Assembly: GCA_031769625.1 (NCBI GenBank)
Contig: JAUIMM010002579.1
Coordinates: 1 to 64,000, forward strand
DNA from: Taudactylus pleione
Taxonomy: Eukaryota; Chordata; Amphibia; Anura; Myobatrachidae
Length of the DNA stretch: 64,000 bases
Direction: 5' to 3'
Shown: one piece after another, positions 35,766 through 46,321 of the stretch
How the letters are laid out: every line of letters begins with the position of its first letter
Position numbering within the stretch: the first letter of the stretch is position 1
Translations under genes and position numbers: made by a program
The notes under the pieces: model-generated
The model's database searches: none
What the model saw: only the letters and a program-made list of their open reading frames with translations
What the model was told of the DNA's origin: nothing

Positions 35766-36224
35766 TGACCTTACTTAAAACTAAATTTGTCGGCATTTGA
35801 AAAGCAGCAAACAAAAAATCTAATACAAACTATGTATAATCTATCTATAATTTACAATAACATAACTTATCGAAAAAGATTTCATTAATTCAAAACAATC
35901 ATCATTAAAGAAAGATGAAAAATAAAAAAAAGTAATCATATTTTTCATCTTCCTGTGTCTCACTAGTCCCCTGTGGTTGCTAGCTGAATTACATATAGTA
36001 TTTGCATTAGGGATGTGCAGACTCGGACCCTTCCAATTTGCATATGCTGTGCTGCTGGATCTTCTCTCATATGCCAGCATCATCCCCCACAGTACATTTC
36101 CTCCCTCCTCTTGAATACATGAGAAACAAAGTGACATCTGGATTCAATCTTAACTAACTGCTGTAATGTAGCAGAGTTAACACAAGAACTTAGTTACAGT
36201 ACTTTTAAATTCCTGCTGTCTATC
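35766..36224 (-). other. ERV-2 interior, no recognisable motif
   Basis: One 98-codon open frame (36137-35841) has no identifiable domain. A word AGGGATGTGCAGACTCGGAC near 36009 recalls hAT termini but has no partner. Confidence 0.4.
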
Positions 36225-36400
36225 ACCTTTTAAGTATAATACAATAAGACCTAAAAATCCTCTCAATTGTTTAAATATCTTTAGTACAGGCACTTTTTGT
36301 ACGACTTTTTCCCTTCCCCGACCTTGGGGTTCAGACATACCCTTTTGGTTAGGTTGGGTTGGAGCTTTGAACCAAAAAAATTGTATCTGTTTATCTTACT
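36225..36400 (-). pseudogene. ERV-2 pol remnant: RT connection motif
   Basis: Reading on the minus strand gives KQLRGFLGLIVLYLK near 36270-36230. KQLRxFLG is the motif found after the RT thumb in many retroelements (compare QICTFLGMCGY in ERV-1). The flanking sequence is not recognisable as RT, and the active-site box was not found. Confidence 0.5.
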
Positions 36401-38487
36401 TAATCCTAATCTTTAATATTGATCTGAGTATCTTAACCAAATCAGTTAGAAGCATACAAAAAACGTCCTGGCATGTTTTAAGTAGTGTCAGTGTAATTCT
36501 AGTTACATGCCTGTAAACAAAATTAGTTTCAACATCCTGACATTTCCAAGGGTGAAAGTACCTATCAATCCCTTAATCTGTGTCTATTTTAACAGTTTCT
36601 CATGATATTATACAACTGAGGATAAGTTCTCTTCTATAACGGGTATATTACCACATTCCCTTACACTCCAGAACTTGGAACATCTGGAGTGGATTATTGG
36701 ATTTTTTTTTTTTTTCTTTACATTTAAAGCTTACTTGACCTGCGCAACTGTATTGGCAATATGCATTCCTATGGCTGCTCTGATTAATTAAGTCCAGTCA
36801 TATCTAAACAACAGCCCCTATTCTACCTATATTCTTAGATTTGTAAAATTATGTTCTTGTTGGTTGTCTAAAACCATTAACATTTTAATTTGTAATCATA
36901 CATCATTCAACAGTTTAAAAGAAATCATGAACTGATAAAACATTTTGTTAGGGAAATTTTACATCACTTTTACTATTATTAATCCCTTCTGCAGCAAACA
37001 AAAATAATTACTGTTTATTTTAGAATTACAATATGTCTCTGCATTCTCTTGATCTCACAAGTTACAGAAACAATATCCATTTTCCTAGAAAATAACAAAT
37101 AAAGCATTTTGTTACTAATGCATTCAACATCAATCCTTTTTCCAATCTTGCAATGCACATTTTTTATTTATGGGCGTCCCCATGAAAAAATGGCAATTCA
37201 CTCGCACTAACACATTAACCCTTTCAATTCCTGCACAACTTCTCCACAATTCCTTAGTACACCTTCACTACGCACAATCATTCACACACGTCACATCTGA
37301 TCAACACAATTGTTCCAACCAACTCTACTTTCTCAAGTTCACTCGACTCTCTTTTATCACATACACATGGGCCCATTTCATTCACAAGCAGACATTCAGT
37401 TACAGCACGGCAGCCATTTTCTGTGACATCCTGCATTCCATTGTCATCAGCAAAGCACCTCTATCACAGCATGCCTTCACAATACAAATTAAATATACAT
37501 TTTGAGAAGAAAAGAAAAACAAAAAACACTAGTTATATAAAATGCAACATTCCTCTTCAGTGATAATTAAGTGGGCATCTGGGGGTCATTTCTATATTCT
37601 TATTCACGTTTATTACATTTCTCAATCAGACCTTTCAGTGTGTCATCTAGGTTATATTTATTAACCTCTGCTTCTGCTTCTCATATCTCATTTTGTGAGG
37701 TTTAAACCAGTCAGTCTATGGATGTCAGCTTTTTTAAACATTCATCAAATATCCTGCTTTATGATTCCCATAAAGCTTTGCTAGAACATTCCCTTGTCTA
37801 GCTTAGTCAAAGTCCCTTATGACTAAAATCAGACCTAATGGTCCCCCCTCTTATTAGAGGTTACTATTCTCGTGCACAAGAATAATATCATCAAATGTTT
37901 ATCTATAGGCACATCCACACACTGACTTTTCCTGCCTCAGTTATTAACACTATTGACTGGATGTAACGTTCCTCCTATTTCTGAACACACTGCCTGACAG
38001 GGTCTCTCTCCCTTTCTGTTCTTTCATACACTAATACATGAAAACACATTTCTGTAAATGTATCCAATCCTTCTCTGATGTACCTTTCTACATCTAATGG
38101 AATTTCATGGCACTCTTCTATTTCATAAACAAATTACTGTGCAGGGCTCTCTTCTAAAGTTAAATCAGTGGCTAAATCAAAGTTACTCTAAAAACACAAT
38201 TAGGACAGGTTTGGTACATAACAAACAGACAAACAAGACTTTAAACATTCACCTATCATTCACTGAACATATAACAGATTATAACATGTTTAAATAACAA
38301 CACCTTTAGGGTGACCAATAATTACCCTGGATTGATTCCAGCAGGACAGAACTTCAACTGCAATGGAGACACAGCTACCAGGAGACCAGCACATTTGTGT
38401 TTATTCACCCGGGAAAGTGTCCTGGCAACTCTGTCCCCTGAGCACGATCTCACATGCTACATCCTGTGGTAGTCAACACTGCTGGGC
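36401..38487 (-). other. ERV-2 leader and presumed gag region, degenerate
   Basis: About 2.1 kb that should hold the leader, gag and the start of pol. I found no zinc knuckle, capsid homology region or DTG protease motif, and no long frame on the minus strand. Confidence 0.45.
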
Positions 38488-38505
38488 ATCTCGGTGGGAC
38501 CTCCA
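38488..38505 (-). promoter_or_regulatory. ERV-2 primer-binding site, tRNA-Gln type
   Basis: On the minus strand TGGAGGTCCCACCGAGAT begins three bases after the 5' LTR. To the best of my knowledge this is the exact complement of the 3' end of vertebrate tRNA-Gln(UUG) plus CCA. All 18 bases match, so the priming site looks functional. Confidence 0.85.
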
Positions 38506-38508
38506 TGT

Positions 38509-38897
38509 TGTCAATTCTCCTCACTAGCTATGGCCAGCGAATTAGTTCTTTATTGGTCACCCTCAGAGTCTTGTTTGCTAAAGGCTACATATGATCATGT
38601 GAAAGAAAGAGACACGGACGTGTATATGTAACCACAAGCATCTCCATCTCTGTCTTTATTCAACAGAACAGCCCACATTTATAGATTCCGTCTAACACAT
38701 GGAATTCATTATCTGCAGTGAGACTATGGCTCTGTTTAAACATTTGAATCGCATACCTTACCATATATGTGCATATGCTTTTCTGTGCACTTATAACAGG
38801 GTCTTTTTAATGAATTAACTCCATCCTGTCCTGTGCACCTACCCTTCATGCATGCATGGCATACAAAATGGATTCTTATTCCAAAATGGCTTCTACA
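38509..38897 (-). repeat. ERV-2 5' LTR
   Basis: 389 bp; on the minus strand it begins TGTAGAAGCC and ends TTGACA. A TATA-like CTATAAATG (complement of 38678-38686) precedes a polyadenylation-type AATAAAGA (complement of 38653-38660) by about 25 bp. A second AATAAAG lies nearer the end. These fit a retroviral LTR with a short R region. Confidence 0.92.
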
Positions 38898-41800
38898 GGA
38901 TGGTGCGCAAACTCATTTTAGCGGGCGATTTTAACTCGGTAGATAATCCCAATGTAGATAAATCTCCATTAGTAAATAGACCTAACACGCCCTCATGGTA
39001 CTATATAAAGTCTCTTAAGATGATGCATCAGCTTTCTGACCCATGGAGACTGATGCATGGTACAGAAAGTACATACACTCACCTTTCCCGTGCTCATCAA
39101 TCATTATCTTGGATAGATTTTTTTTTATTTCAAACTCTCTGATGTCAAGAGTACGGAGGTCGGAGATACATGAGATATTAATTTCGGACCATGCCCCAGT
39201 GTCTTTAGACTTGTGGCATGATTCTTTAACTTCTGTGGATTGTTTATGGCGATTTCCAGATCATTTGGCTAAATCAGAGGAGTTTAGAAGGTTTCTAAAT
39301 ACATCCTGGTCCAATTATCTGGACGATAATGTGGAACATTGGCAGGACATAGTTCTGTTCTGGAGTGCCTCTGAGGCTGTTATGCGAGGCCATGTTATCC
39401 AGTATGTATCTAAACTCAGGAGAGAATCGAGGAAACAATACCAGGATTTACATGCTGCAGTGGCTTCAACATTCTGACAATACCAAACGCAGCAGTCTGC
39501 CAGTAGCCTAGAGGAGTATCTCCAAAATAAAAAACTGTTGGAGTCATTTTTGTCTGTACAGGCTAGGAACCGTTTAGACTACACTAAGCAAATGTACTAC
39601 AAATGGGGTAATAAACCCGGCAAACTCCTAGCTCTCATGTCCAAACCGAGGGCAAGGAGGTCCTTTATCTAATAATACACATCTGTCTACCAAAGAGATT
39701 TTAACTCATTTTCACGCTTATTATACAAACCTTTACCAACCGATAGACATAGAGGGGGAAATACAGGAACAACACTTATCTGCGGCCCAACTCCCGGTAT
39801 TGTCTCAGGACGAACGAGAGATGTTGTCAATGGATATCTCAGAGGAGGAATTGCGAAGCGTTATAACAGACCTCCCACACAAATCACCTAGACCCGATGG
39901 CTTTTCAGGCTCTTATTATAAACTTTTGAAAGATAACTTAGTACTCACTCTGGTAGAATTATTTAATAGGATCTTGCATGACAAGCCGGCCTTCCCTTCA
40001 TTTACAGAAGCTTACACGACATTAATTCCAAAACCAGGCAAAGAACCATTATTAGTGGAATCATATCGTCCGATTTCACTTTTGAACTCGGATTATAAAC
40101 TGCTAGCCAAGATAATGCCTAACAGGTTGCAAACCATACTGCCCAATCTATTAACCCCACATCAAACAGGATTTGTTCAAGTCAGACATTCTGTCAGAGC
40201 CATCCGTTTGGCCTTGGTGGCGGTTTTGGCGGCTACAGGTCAAGAAAGGCCATGCAGCATGTTGCTAAGCCTTGACACACAAAGCTTTCGATTCAGTTGC
40301 CTGGCCGCATCTATTTGCTGTTCTGGAAAGAAGAGGCTTTGATTCTTTATTTACAGAATTAATACGGAATTTTTACTCTCATCCCACTACCACTCTGTTG
40401 GTTAATGGGTTTCGGGGGGATCCAATTAGAATGCATAGAGGAACCCGCCAGGGTTGCCCCCTTTCCCCGTTGCTGTTCAACCTGTGTATTGACCCTTTGT
40501 TTCGTATCCTGCAGACATGGTCAGGATTCCGAGGGATAAAGGTGGGGGTCGGCAGAAATTAAATTATCTGCCTTCGCGGACGATCTGCTACTATTTATTG
40601 ATAGGCTTGAGCTTTCCTTGCGGAAAATATTGTCTCAACTTTCAGACTTTGGAAAGATATCGGGATATGAGGTGAATTTGTCAAAGTCGGTGGGCCTTTA
40701 TATCCATCCAAATATACTAGTTCCTCATTGGGGTTCTCATCTGCCATTGAGATGGGCTAGGAATAGTATTGATTACTTAGGGATTCAACTCCCCAAATTT
40801 CAAGCTGAACTGTATAAACTCAATTTCTCGAAAGCCATCGTGCAGATAACAAGGGAATTAGAGGGTTGAAAACATCTTTGCTTATCTTATATGGGTAGAG
40901 CCAATCTTATTAAGATGGCAACATTCCCAAGGCTGTTATATATGTTCCAGACTATTCCCCTTCTTTTGACCCAAAGGACTTTCGTCTGCTGAATTCTCTC
41001 TTTAGAAAATTTATATGGAAATCCAAACGCCCAAGGATTGGGTTAATCAAGCTACAGCAAACCAAAGGGGGGATCAACTTTCCTCATATCTTAAACTATA
41101 ACCATGCAGCGATTTTAAGGTATCTTCGAGATTGGATTTATGACCAAGATCTTTATGCAAATACTTCAATAGAAGGCCAATTTTTCGAAGACTGTAACTT
41201 GATAAGTTTCTTACATATGCACGATGCAGAAATCCCAAATCATATATGGGATAACCCTCTCCTATGGTCCACCCGTAAAGTGTGGCATATCCTTCGACAC
41301 CGTGGTCAGATGAACTCTTATAAGCCAATATTTCTATAGGAAACCCAGAATTTCAGGGGGGCAGAGCATCATTTCCCTTTACCAAATTACATAAAGAGGG
41401 GTTAAAAAATATAGGATCCTTTCTCAACATGCCATTAAAATGCACACTTAATTATCGGGAGGCATTAAAAAATTTTCACTCATTTCATAATCATCCCCTC
41501 AGTTTTGTGCAGGCTAAACACTATGTGACTTCGGTCATTAGATGTTTTTCAGATTTAGATTGGGACGTTTTTAATAATACCATGCTCCTCCCGGAACCGG
41601 CAACCAAAAAGGCATTATCAATTCACTATTCTTTTCTACGTCAACCAATGCAACATGAGGTGGTACACACTGGGATGAGTAAGTGGGTGCAGGTGATTCC
41701 CTCTTTGTCATGCGAGATTCTTATAAAAACTCTTCTCTTATCACGTAATTTACTCCCGGCTATCCAATATCAGGAAATGTTTTTAAATATTTTTCACAAA

Positions 41801-42260
41801 GCATATTTCTCTCCACATAGGCAATATTTGGCGGGTATGTCTTCCTCGGCCTCTTGCCCTCGCTGTCGGTCTGATACTGCTAATTTATACCACTACTTCT
41901 GGTCTTGTCCCCTTCTGAGAACCTTTTGGTTGAAAGTGAGAAAATATGCCCTTGAACACCTGGTGAATTATGTACCATTTACTGATGTGTGGTCTATATT
42001 TGGTATACTTCTGGAGGGTCAGCGAGTGGCGAGGGGTTGTAGACGGCTTCTCATTATTAGTGCGGTGGCCCGTAAGGCTGTACTTCAGACATGGATTGAC
42101 ACTTCTCCACCAACATTGCGACTTTTTAAAGAAAAGCTTTTCCATGTATTCAATATGGACTGAGACCATTTTGGAGAAGAAGCAAGCTGAATTTTTTTTC
42201 CAAACCTGGGAGAGCTATAGTGATACTCTGACCTTAGTGCAGAGACAGAAAATCTAGGAT
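38898..42260 (+). pseudogene. L1-C ORF2, 3' part (endonuclease end, RT, C-terminus), broken
   Basis: It resumes with KLILAGDFNSVDNP, then ISDHAPVSLD at about 39180. RT motifs are YRPISLLNSDYKLLAK and HQTGFVQVRHS. LLSLDTQ(S) then AFDSV follow in two frames across a shift at about 40272, then RMHRGTRQGCPLSPLLFNLCIDP. The active-site box SAFADDLLLF survives, but in a different frame near 40565. Later pieces (40618-40869, 41429-42163) end with the CCHC pattern CPRCRSD...HYFWSCP. Breaks also occur at about 39476, 39660, 40866 and 41340. Confidence 0.9.
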
Positions 42261-42724
42261 TCATTGAAATTTACCCCATGGTATTGCCTCCGAGTGACCT
42301 CATGGGATCCTCCAATTCGATTGAATTAGTAGAGCACATGGCTTCATTCTCTAGGACCTCCACCTCCTCTGACTATATTTTTCATCTTCAACCTCCTCTC
42401 TCCCCCCCCCCCCGAGTCCCGTGGCTGTACTCCTCTATAATTTGGGTTCATGGAACGACATAGAGATCCAATAAAAAAACCACTCAATATAAGTGCAATA
42501 AGTATTATTACTTTATAGTCAGATGACTCTGGACATTACAGAGACTAATATGTTTTACTGTAATATTTGTGTTTATATTTATCAGTTATACAATTACTCA
42601 CAGACACAATATGAATATTGATGTAACTGTTTATCCCATTTACTGATCAGCTATTATATGACAACTGACAATTGTGTATGATGTGTTTTTAGGGTGTTTC
42701 AATAAAGAAATTAACAAAAAAAAA
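42261..42724 (+). terminator. L1-C 3' UTR and poly-A tail
   Basis: The 3' UTR ends GTTTCAATAAAGAAATTAAC followed by a 12-base A-run. AATAAA is the likely polyadenylation signal. The same ending, on the minus strand, is found in L1-A. Confidence 0.8.
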
Positions 42725-43278
42725 AAATTACTCTATTGTGTGACTAGTCGCATACACAGTAATGTGACTAACATACAAAGCGCGAACAGACAATAAAAGA
42801 AACAAACCTTTCTCTCTTGTCCCCAGGTTCCTAATAAGTGCCCCTTAAAATCACACAATAAAGGACATCGATTCCACAACACTGAATGGTAGCAGGGTTT
42901 TTGAGTACAGTGCGTTCTTACCTGCATATGGCGCCTTTCCACTCTTTGTTGCGGAATCGAGATCCGTACGCTATCGTGCGACTTCCGGTGATGTGATATC
43001 CATTAACTGCGAGCCCCCATCTATCGATACCACTAAATCTATATACCCAAAATGTCGCTGTTTAGCGCTACAAATCGCATAAGAAATAATTGCTTTCCAG
43101 ACTTATATTGTGGTTCCAAAGCACAAAAGTTCTTATTGCAATAAAAAGAAAGTTATACGCTTTAATCTAACACAATGAGCGCCAAAAGCAAGTATAATAC
43201 AAGGTACAGGCCGATTCATACGCACGCGCACTGGTCACCAGTCTACAGTCATCAATCAAGAGGTCTGTGGTCATCCAC
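42725..43278 (-). mobile_element. ERV-1 outer remnant, probably 5' LTR
   Basis: The near-repeat of 29425-29495 at 42732-42790 shows that ERV-1 sequence resumes after L1-C. A third shorter copy of GTACGCTATCGTGCGACT lies near 42966. Non-coding. I could not fix the outer edge, because a DNA-transposon fragment begins at about 43279. Confidence 0.45.
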
Positions 43279-43540
43279 AGGGGCGCCGAGAGGGGGGGGA
43301 AGCGGGTACAGATTACCCGGGCTTCCTGAGGGGCCCGGTGGGGGCCCGGATCCGGTGCCACTTTCCCCCCCTCACAGCAGCCCAGCACACAGCATGTACT
43401 GAGCTGCAGTTGGAGACTGCTTGTGGCTGCCGAGCAGCAGCCACAGCAGTCTCCTATGCCTGTGCGGGGGAGTGATCACACTGATCATGCCCCCCCCTGG
43501 CTTTGCACTGGGCTGAGGGGGCACCAAACACTGTCTGCTT
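43279..43540. mobile_element. DNA-transposon-like fragment CAGGGGCGCCGAGAG
   Basis: Starts CAGGGGCGCCGAGAGGGGGG and is very GC-rich, with a palindromic GCAGCAG/CTGCTGC-type core. The CAGGGGCG start is a common DNA-transposon terminus. No transposase or second terminus was recognised. Confidence 0.4.
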
Positions 43541-43757
43541 GTCATGTACTAAACTTGAGATCTTAAATACAGTCGCTTTATTACATAATTAATAATGAAT
43601 AAAACCTTGAATATTAACCTTAATGCTGTGGAACCTTTATATGTAAGTGTGCAATGTGTAAGTATAAGGACATTAAGAAAAGACGCTAGTTAGCATTGTG
43701 CGTCTACATGTTTGTGAAGTACACCGAGGTACGTGTTTTGCAGGGTTGTTCATATTA

Positions 43758-45330
43758 TATAATGAGTGGACGGTGGGCGCTCTCAGGATAGTGCTCTCAC
43801 TAGCAGCTTACTCTATGAGGTGTTCCAACCTCCTAGGGTTAATAGTATCAATGGTGGGGGAAGGGTAAGCGCTCTGTGATGTAAACTGATGTACTGTTTC
43901 TCCCTTATTGTGTACAATACTGATATGGATGCCTGATAATAAATATTATGTTTGTTTGTGGAATTTTATGTGATGGCTGTATCCTAACCTATGAGTTAGT
44001 CCCAAAATCTCGATCCAACCGGTCAGCAATAGCGGTGGGCAGAATCTTCAATCAAAAATTATAGTCTATGTGCAAAGTCAATGGTGACAAAAAATTGTTC
44101 AAAAGTCAGTTAAGAATTATCGGTATGTCTGCTTGGCAAAAGCTGTAGGCAGTGTTTTCAATATAATAGACTTGAAGTAGGATCCTAATCCTCTATGTCG
44201 CTCTCGTTACTCCTTATTTGTTGAGTGTATAGTGAGCACCTTCTCTCTCTTCTACTTCACCTCGGGTACCTCAAAACAATGAGTGCAGTATCAGGATATT
44301 GTGGACACTGGTGGTGCAGATATAGGTAAGTAGGATGGTACTTACCCTAGCAGCTTCTGCTGGTCCTCCTGGTAACCGGCTCCTTTCCCAGTAGGTGTGA
44401 GTGAGGTGGCATATGGTGCTATACACTAATAATGATGCTACTGATGGGAGTATGGATTAAAATCTGGATTTATTTAACAGATGGTCACATAGCCATCGAT
44501 ATAATCACATATACAATAAAGTGTTAAAAGTCAATATTGGGTGATGGGTGCTGGTCCCAACGCGTTTCGTCCACAGTTTGGACTTTATCAAGGGCAAATG
44601 AGGTCGTCTGCATGTTCATCTGTTTTATACTCACTCAATTGTTCATTCGTGGTATTTCCCTGCCGCACTTCCAGGTTCGTCACTTCGTCCGCTCACGTGA
44701 CTTTACCGGCTTACGTGACTTGTCACATGAGTTCCTCGTTGAATGTCTCTGTTGCGCATGCGTCATGCTCGTATTGCGGCCACCTTTTGCAATAGTTTTG
44801 CAGGGCGGCAACTCCCTCTAGTGACTGAATAATCCTTGGGATACCATGAATGTAATTTCCCTATTACTTGGTCTTTGGTCTCTGATCCTGGAGGCGGCCA
44901 TCTTGTGGAAGCTTTAGAATATATATTCCTGTTGCCGTTTTGAGCCCTCTATATGCGGATGTTTTGTTCTCCGAATGTTTAATAATCTATAATCAACATA
45001 TGCTAGATACAGCCAAAACACTTGGCTATACTTGTTTTGCATAATTATCAGTGTAAAAATGAAATCAAATCATGATGTGATCAATTATTGAAGGATAATG
45101 TACTATTATATATAATATATTGTTATTAATGCTCATATACGGTGGTGAGTGTGGGTATAACTAATTGATGCACCTATCTTTGGATCCCCAAAGTAGTGTG
45201 TACATCGAATCCAGTATATTATATTATAAAAGATGATACTTATATTATATGTGACGCATCCTATATTATCAGAAATTCTAATCAACCGTCATCTGATTCG
45301 GTAATATACTTACGCACAGGCATCTTTGCA
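43758..45330 (-). repeat. Penelope pLTR, left arm of the large inverted repeat
   Basis: Pairs as an inverted repeat with 50275-51863. Examples: AATGAGTGGACGGTGG at the outer edge here, against CCACCGTCCACTCGTTG there; and CTGATTCGGTAATATA at the inner edge, against TATATTACCGAATCAG. The arms differ by scattered substitutions and small gaps. It carries a hammerhead-like motif (44554-44595). Short open frames inside are mirrored in the other arm and are not genes. Confidence 0.9.
44554..44595 (-). ncRNA. Hammerhead-ribozyme-like motif in the Penelope pLTR (left)
   Basis: On the minus strand the order is GCCC, TTGATAA, a GTCC/GGAC hairpin with loop AAACTGT, GAAA, CGC, GTT, then GGGACC. This matches the type I hammerhead order: stem I, core CUGANGA, stem II, GAAA, a very short stem III, the cleavage triplet, stem I. 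The core has C3 changed to U and G8 to A, which together could keep the 3-8 pair. Hammerheads are known in Penelope pLTRs; activity here is inference. Confidence 0.55.
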
Positions 45331-45349
45331 TATTTATCATTTACCATGG

Positions 45350-46098
45350 TCATGGGTCAATATTTAGACCTTCTGGTTGTAGGGTATGCAATTCAAAAAT
45401 CCATCTGTTTTCTGCATGATCTATCTTCTCTATCCTGTTTTCCCCCCTCCAATTATAATGCATCTTTTCAATGCCTGTGAATTTTAGTCCTTTTGGGTCA
45501 CTCTGATGGACTAACCTAAAGTGTTCTGATACACTATGGTTTTGGTACCCTTTGTTGATGTTTCTGAGATGTTCAGTCACTCTTGTTTTTAAGGGTCTTG
45601 TGGTGCGACCCACATATTGGAGCCCACAAGGGAACTCCAACATGTAGATCACATGGTCACTATCACACGTGATGGTGTCTTTTATGTTATGTTTCCTTAA
45701 TGTGGTCTTGGATATAATATGATTGATGGGTTTTGTACTTCTGAATCCTAAATTTCTGCAATTGGAACATCTTCCACAATGGAAGAATCCCTTCGACACC
45801 TGATGTCCCTCTATTGTGCTTCTTTCAAGTGATTATGAGTTAATTTTTTTCTCAGGTCTGGAGCTTTCCTGAACACGAGATCTGGTTTATTGGGTAGTAT
45901 TTGGTTTAGTTTATCGTCCATCTGGAGAATGTGCCAGTGTTTTTGTAGAATAGTCTTGATCTTAGGGCCTGCTCCACTGTACTCTGTGATAAAATATACT
46001 TTTTCCCTATTTTTGGTGCATAGTTTAGTCGAGGCTTTTAACAGTGAATCTCTTGATGTATCTTTCAATGTACTGTAAGCTGTCTCTACCTCTCCCAT
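45350..46098 (-). pseudogene. Penelope GIY-YIG endonuclease and linker
   Basis: The 45799-45350 frame starts with a cysteine cluster (HCGRCSNCR). It then has the GIY-YIG core VIYMLEFPCGLQYVGRTTRP, with the catalytic Arg in LKTRVTEH and a later Glu-bearing helix near RWIFELHTL. This nuclease nicks target DNA in Penelope elements. The 46098-45811 frame is the linker after RT, ending NKPDLVFRKAPDLRKKL. A frame change near 45805 separates them. Confidence 0.87.
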
Positions 46099-46321
46099 AT
46101 TATATTTCTTTTTTGTTCAAATTGATTAAGGTTTTCTCCTTGTGTGACGTAGTCTTCCATATTCGTGCAATTGCGTCTAAGTCTGGTAAATTGACCCTTT
46201 GGTATACCCTTAACCCATTGTGGGTGATGATTACTACTAGCTAAAATGTAGCTATTTACATCAACTGTCTTATGATGTGTTTTTGTCAGGATCATGGAAT
46301 TGTCAATAAAAATATCTAAAT
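46086..46321 (-). pseudogene. Penelope post-RT region
   Basis: A 69-codon frame (46295-46086) contains NSYILASSNHHPQWVKGIPK and GQFTRLRRNC, the S-x-HP...G(Q)xxRxxR(N)C block that follows the RT fingers and palm in Penelope-like elements. It is out of frame with the RT piece. Confidence 0.75.

Larger units (their letters stand above)
33250..38897 (-). mobile_element. ERV-2: provirus with near-identical LTRs and ruined interior
   Basis: The element reads on the minus strand: 5' LTR 38897-38509, primer-binding site, degenerate interior, polypurine tract, 3' LTR 33644-33250. LTRs begin TG and end CA. The host bases are GGAC on one side and GGAT on the other, a possible 4-bp duplication with one change. 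The primer-binding site matches tRNA-Gln. The interior (about 4.9 kb) keeps only scraps of pol and env. By eye the LTRs differ at about eight or nine sites plus one 6-bp gap, about 98% identity. It lies in the endonuclease domain of L1-C, so it is younger than that LINE. Confidence 0.92.
29511..42724 (+). mobile_element. L1-C: L1-like LINE, interrupted by ERV-2
   Basis: The 5' end GGACTTCCGGTGGGCG matches that of L1-A. The 3' end has TTTCAATAAAGAAATTAAC and a poly-A tail, again like L1-A. Flanks ATTACGCTA (29502-29510) and ATTACTCTA (42727-42735), plus adjoining A residues, form a target-site duplication with one mismatch. Removing ERV-2 (33250-38897) leaves an element of about 7.6 kb with 5' UTR, ORF1, ORF2 and tail. 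All ORFs are broken. Confidence 0.9.
14693..43278 (-). mobile_element. ERV-1: gamma/epsilon-type endogenous retrovirus, interrupted
   Basis: This is an old provirus on the minus strand in order leader, gag, pro, pol, env. Its surviving parts are 14693-21268, 28502-29510 and about 42736-43278. The gaps are L1-B (21284-28486) and L1-C (29511-42724). The joined gag edges and the 15-bp duplication around L1-B show the pieces were once contiguous. The 3' end is missing: env stops inside TM and no 3' LTR is seen. The single zinc knuckle, CWxC-type SU motif and overlapping pol/env organisation suit gamma- or epsilon-type retroviruses. Every gene has frame breaks. Confidence 0.85.

Noticed and set aside
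36005..36030. AGGGATGTGCAGACTCGGAC resembling a hAT terminus
   Set aside because: There is no matching second terminus and no 8-bp duplication; the segment lies within ERV-2 and is probably chance or an old fragment.
43175..43402. Possible small gene (75 codons) near 43.2 kb
   Set aside because: It runs across the boundary between ERV-1 remnant and a GC-rich transposon fragment, is antisense to another open frame and has no motif.
44537..44821. A pair of frames also present at 50790-51074
   Set aside because: They are mirror copies inside the Penelope pLTR inverted repeat, are read in the antisense direction of the element, and have no domain.
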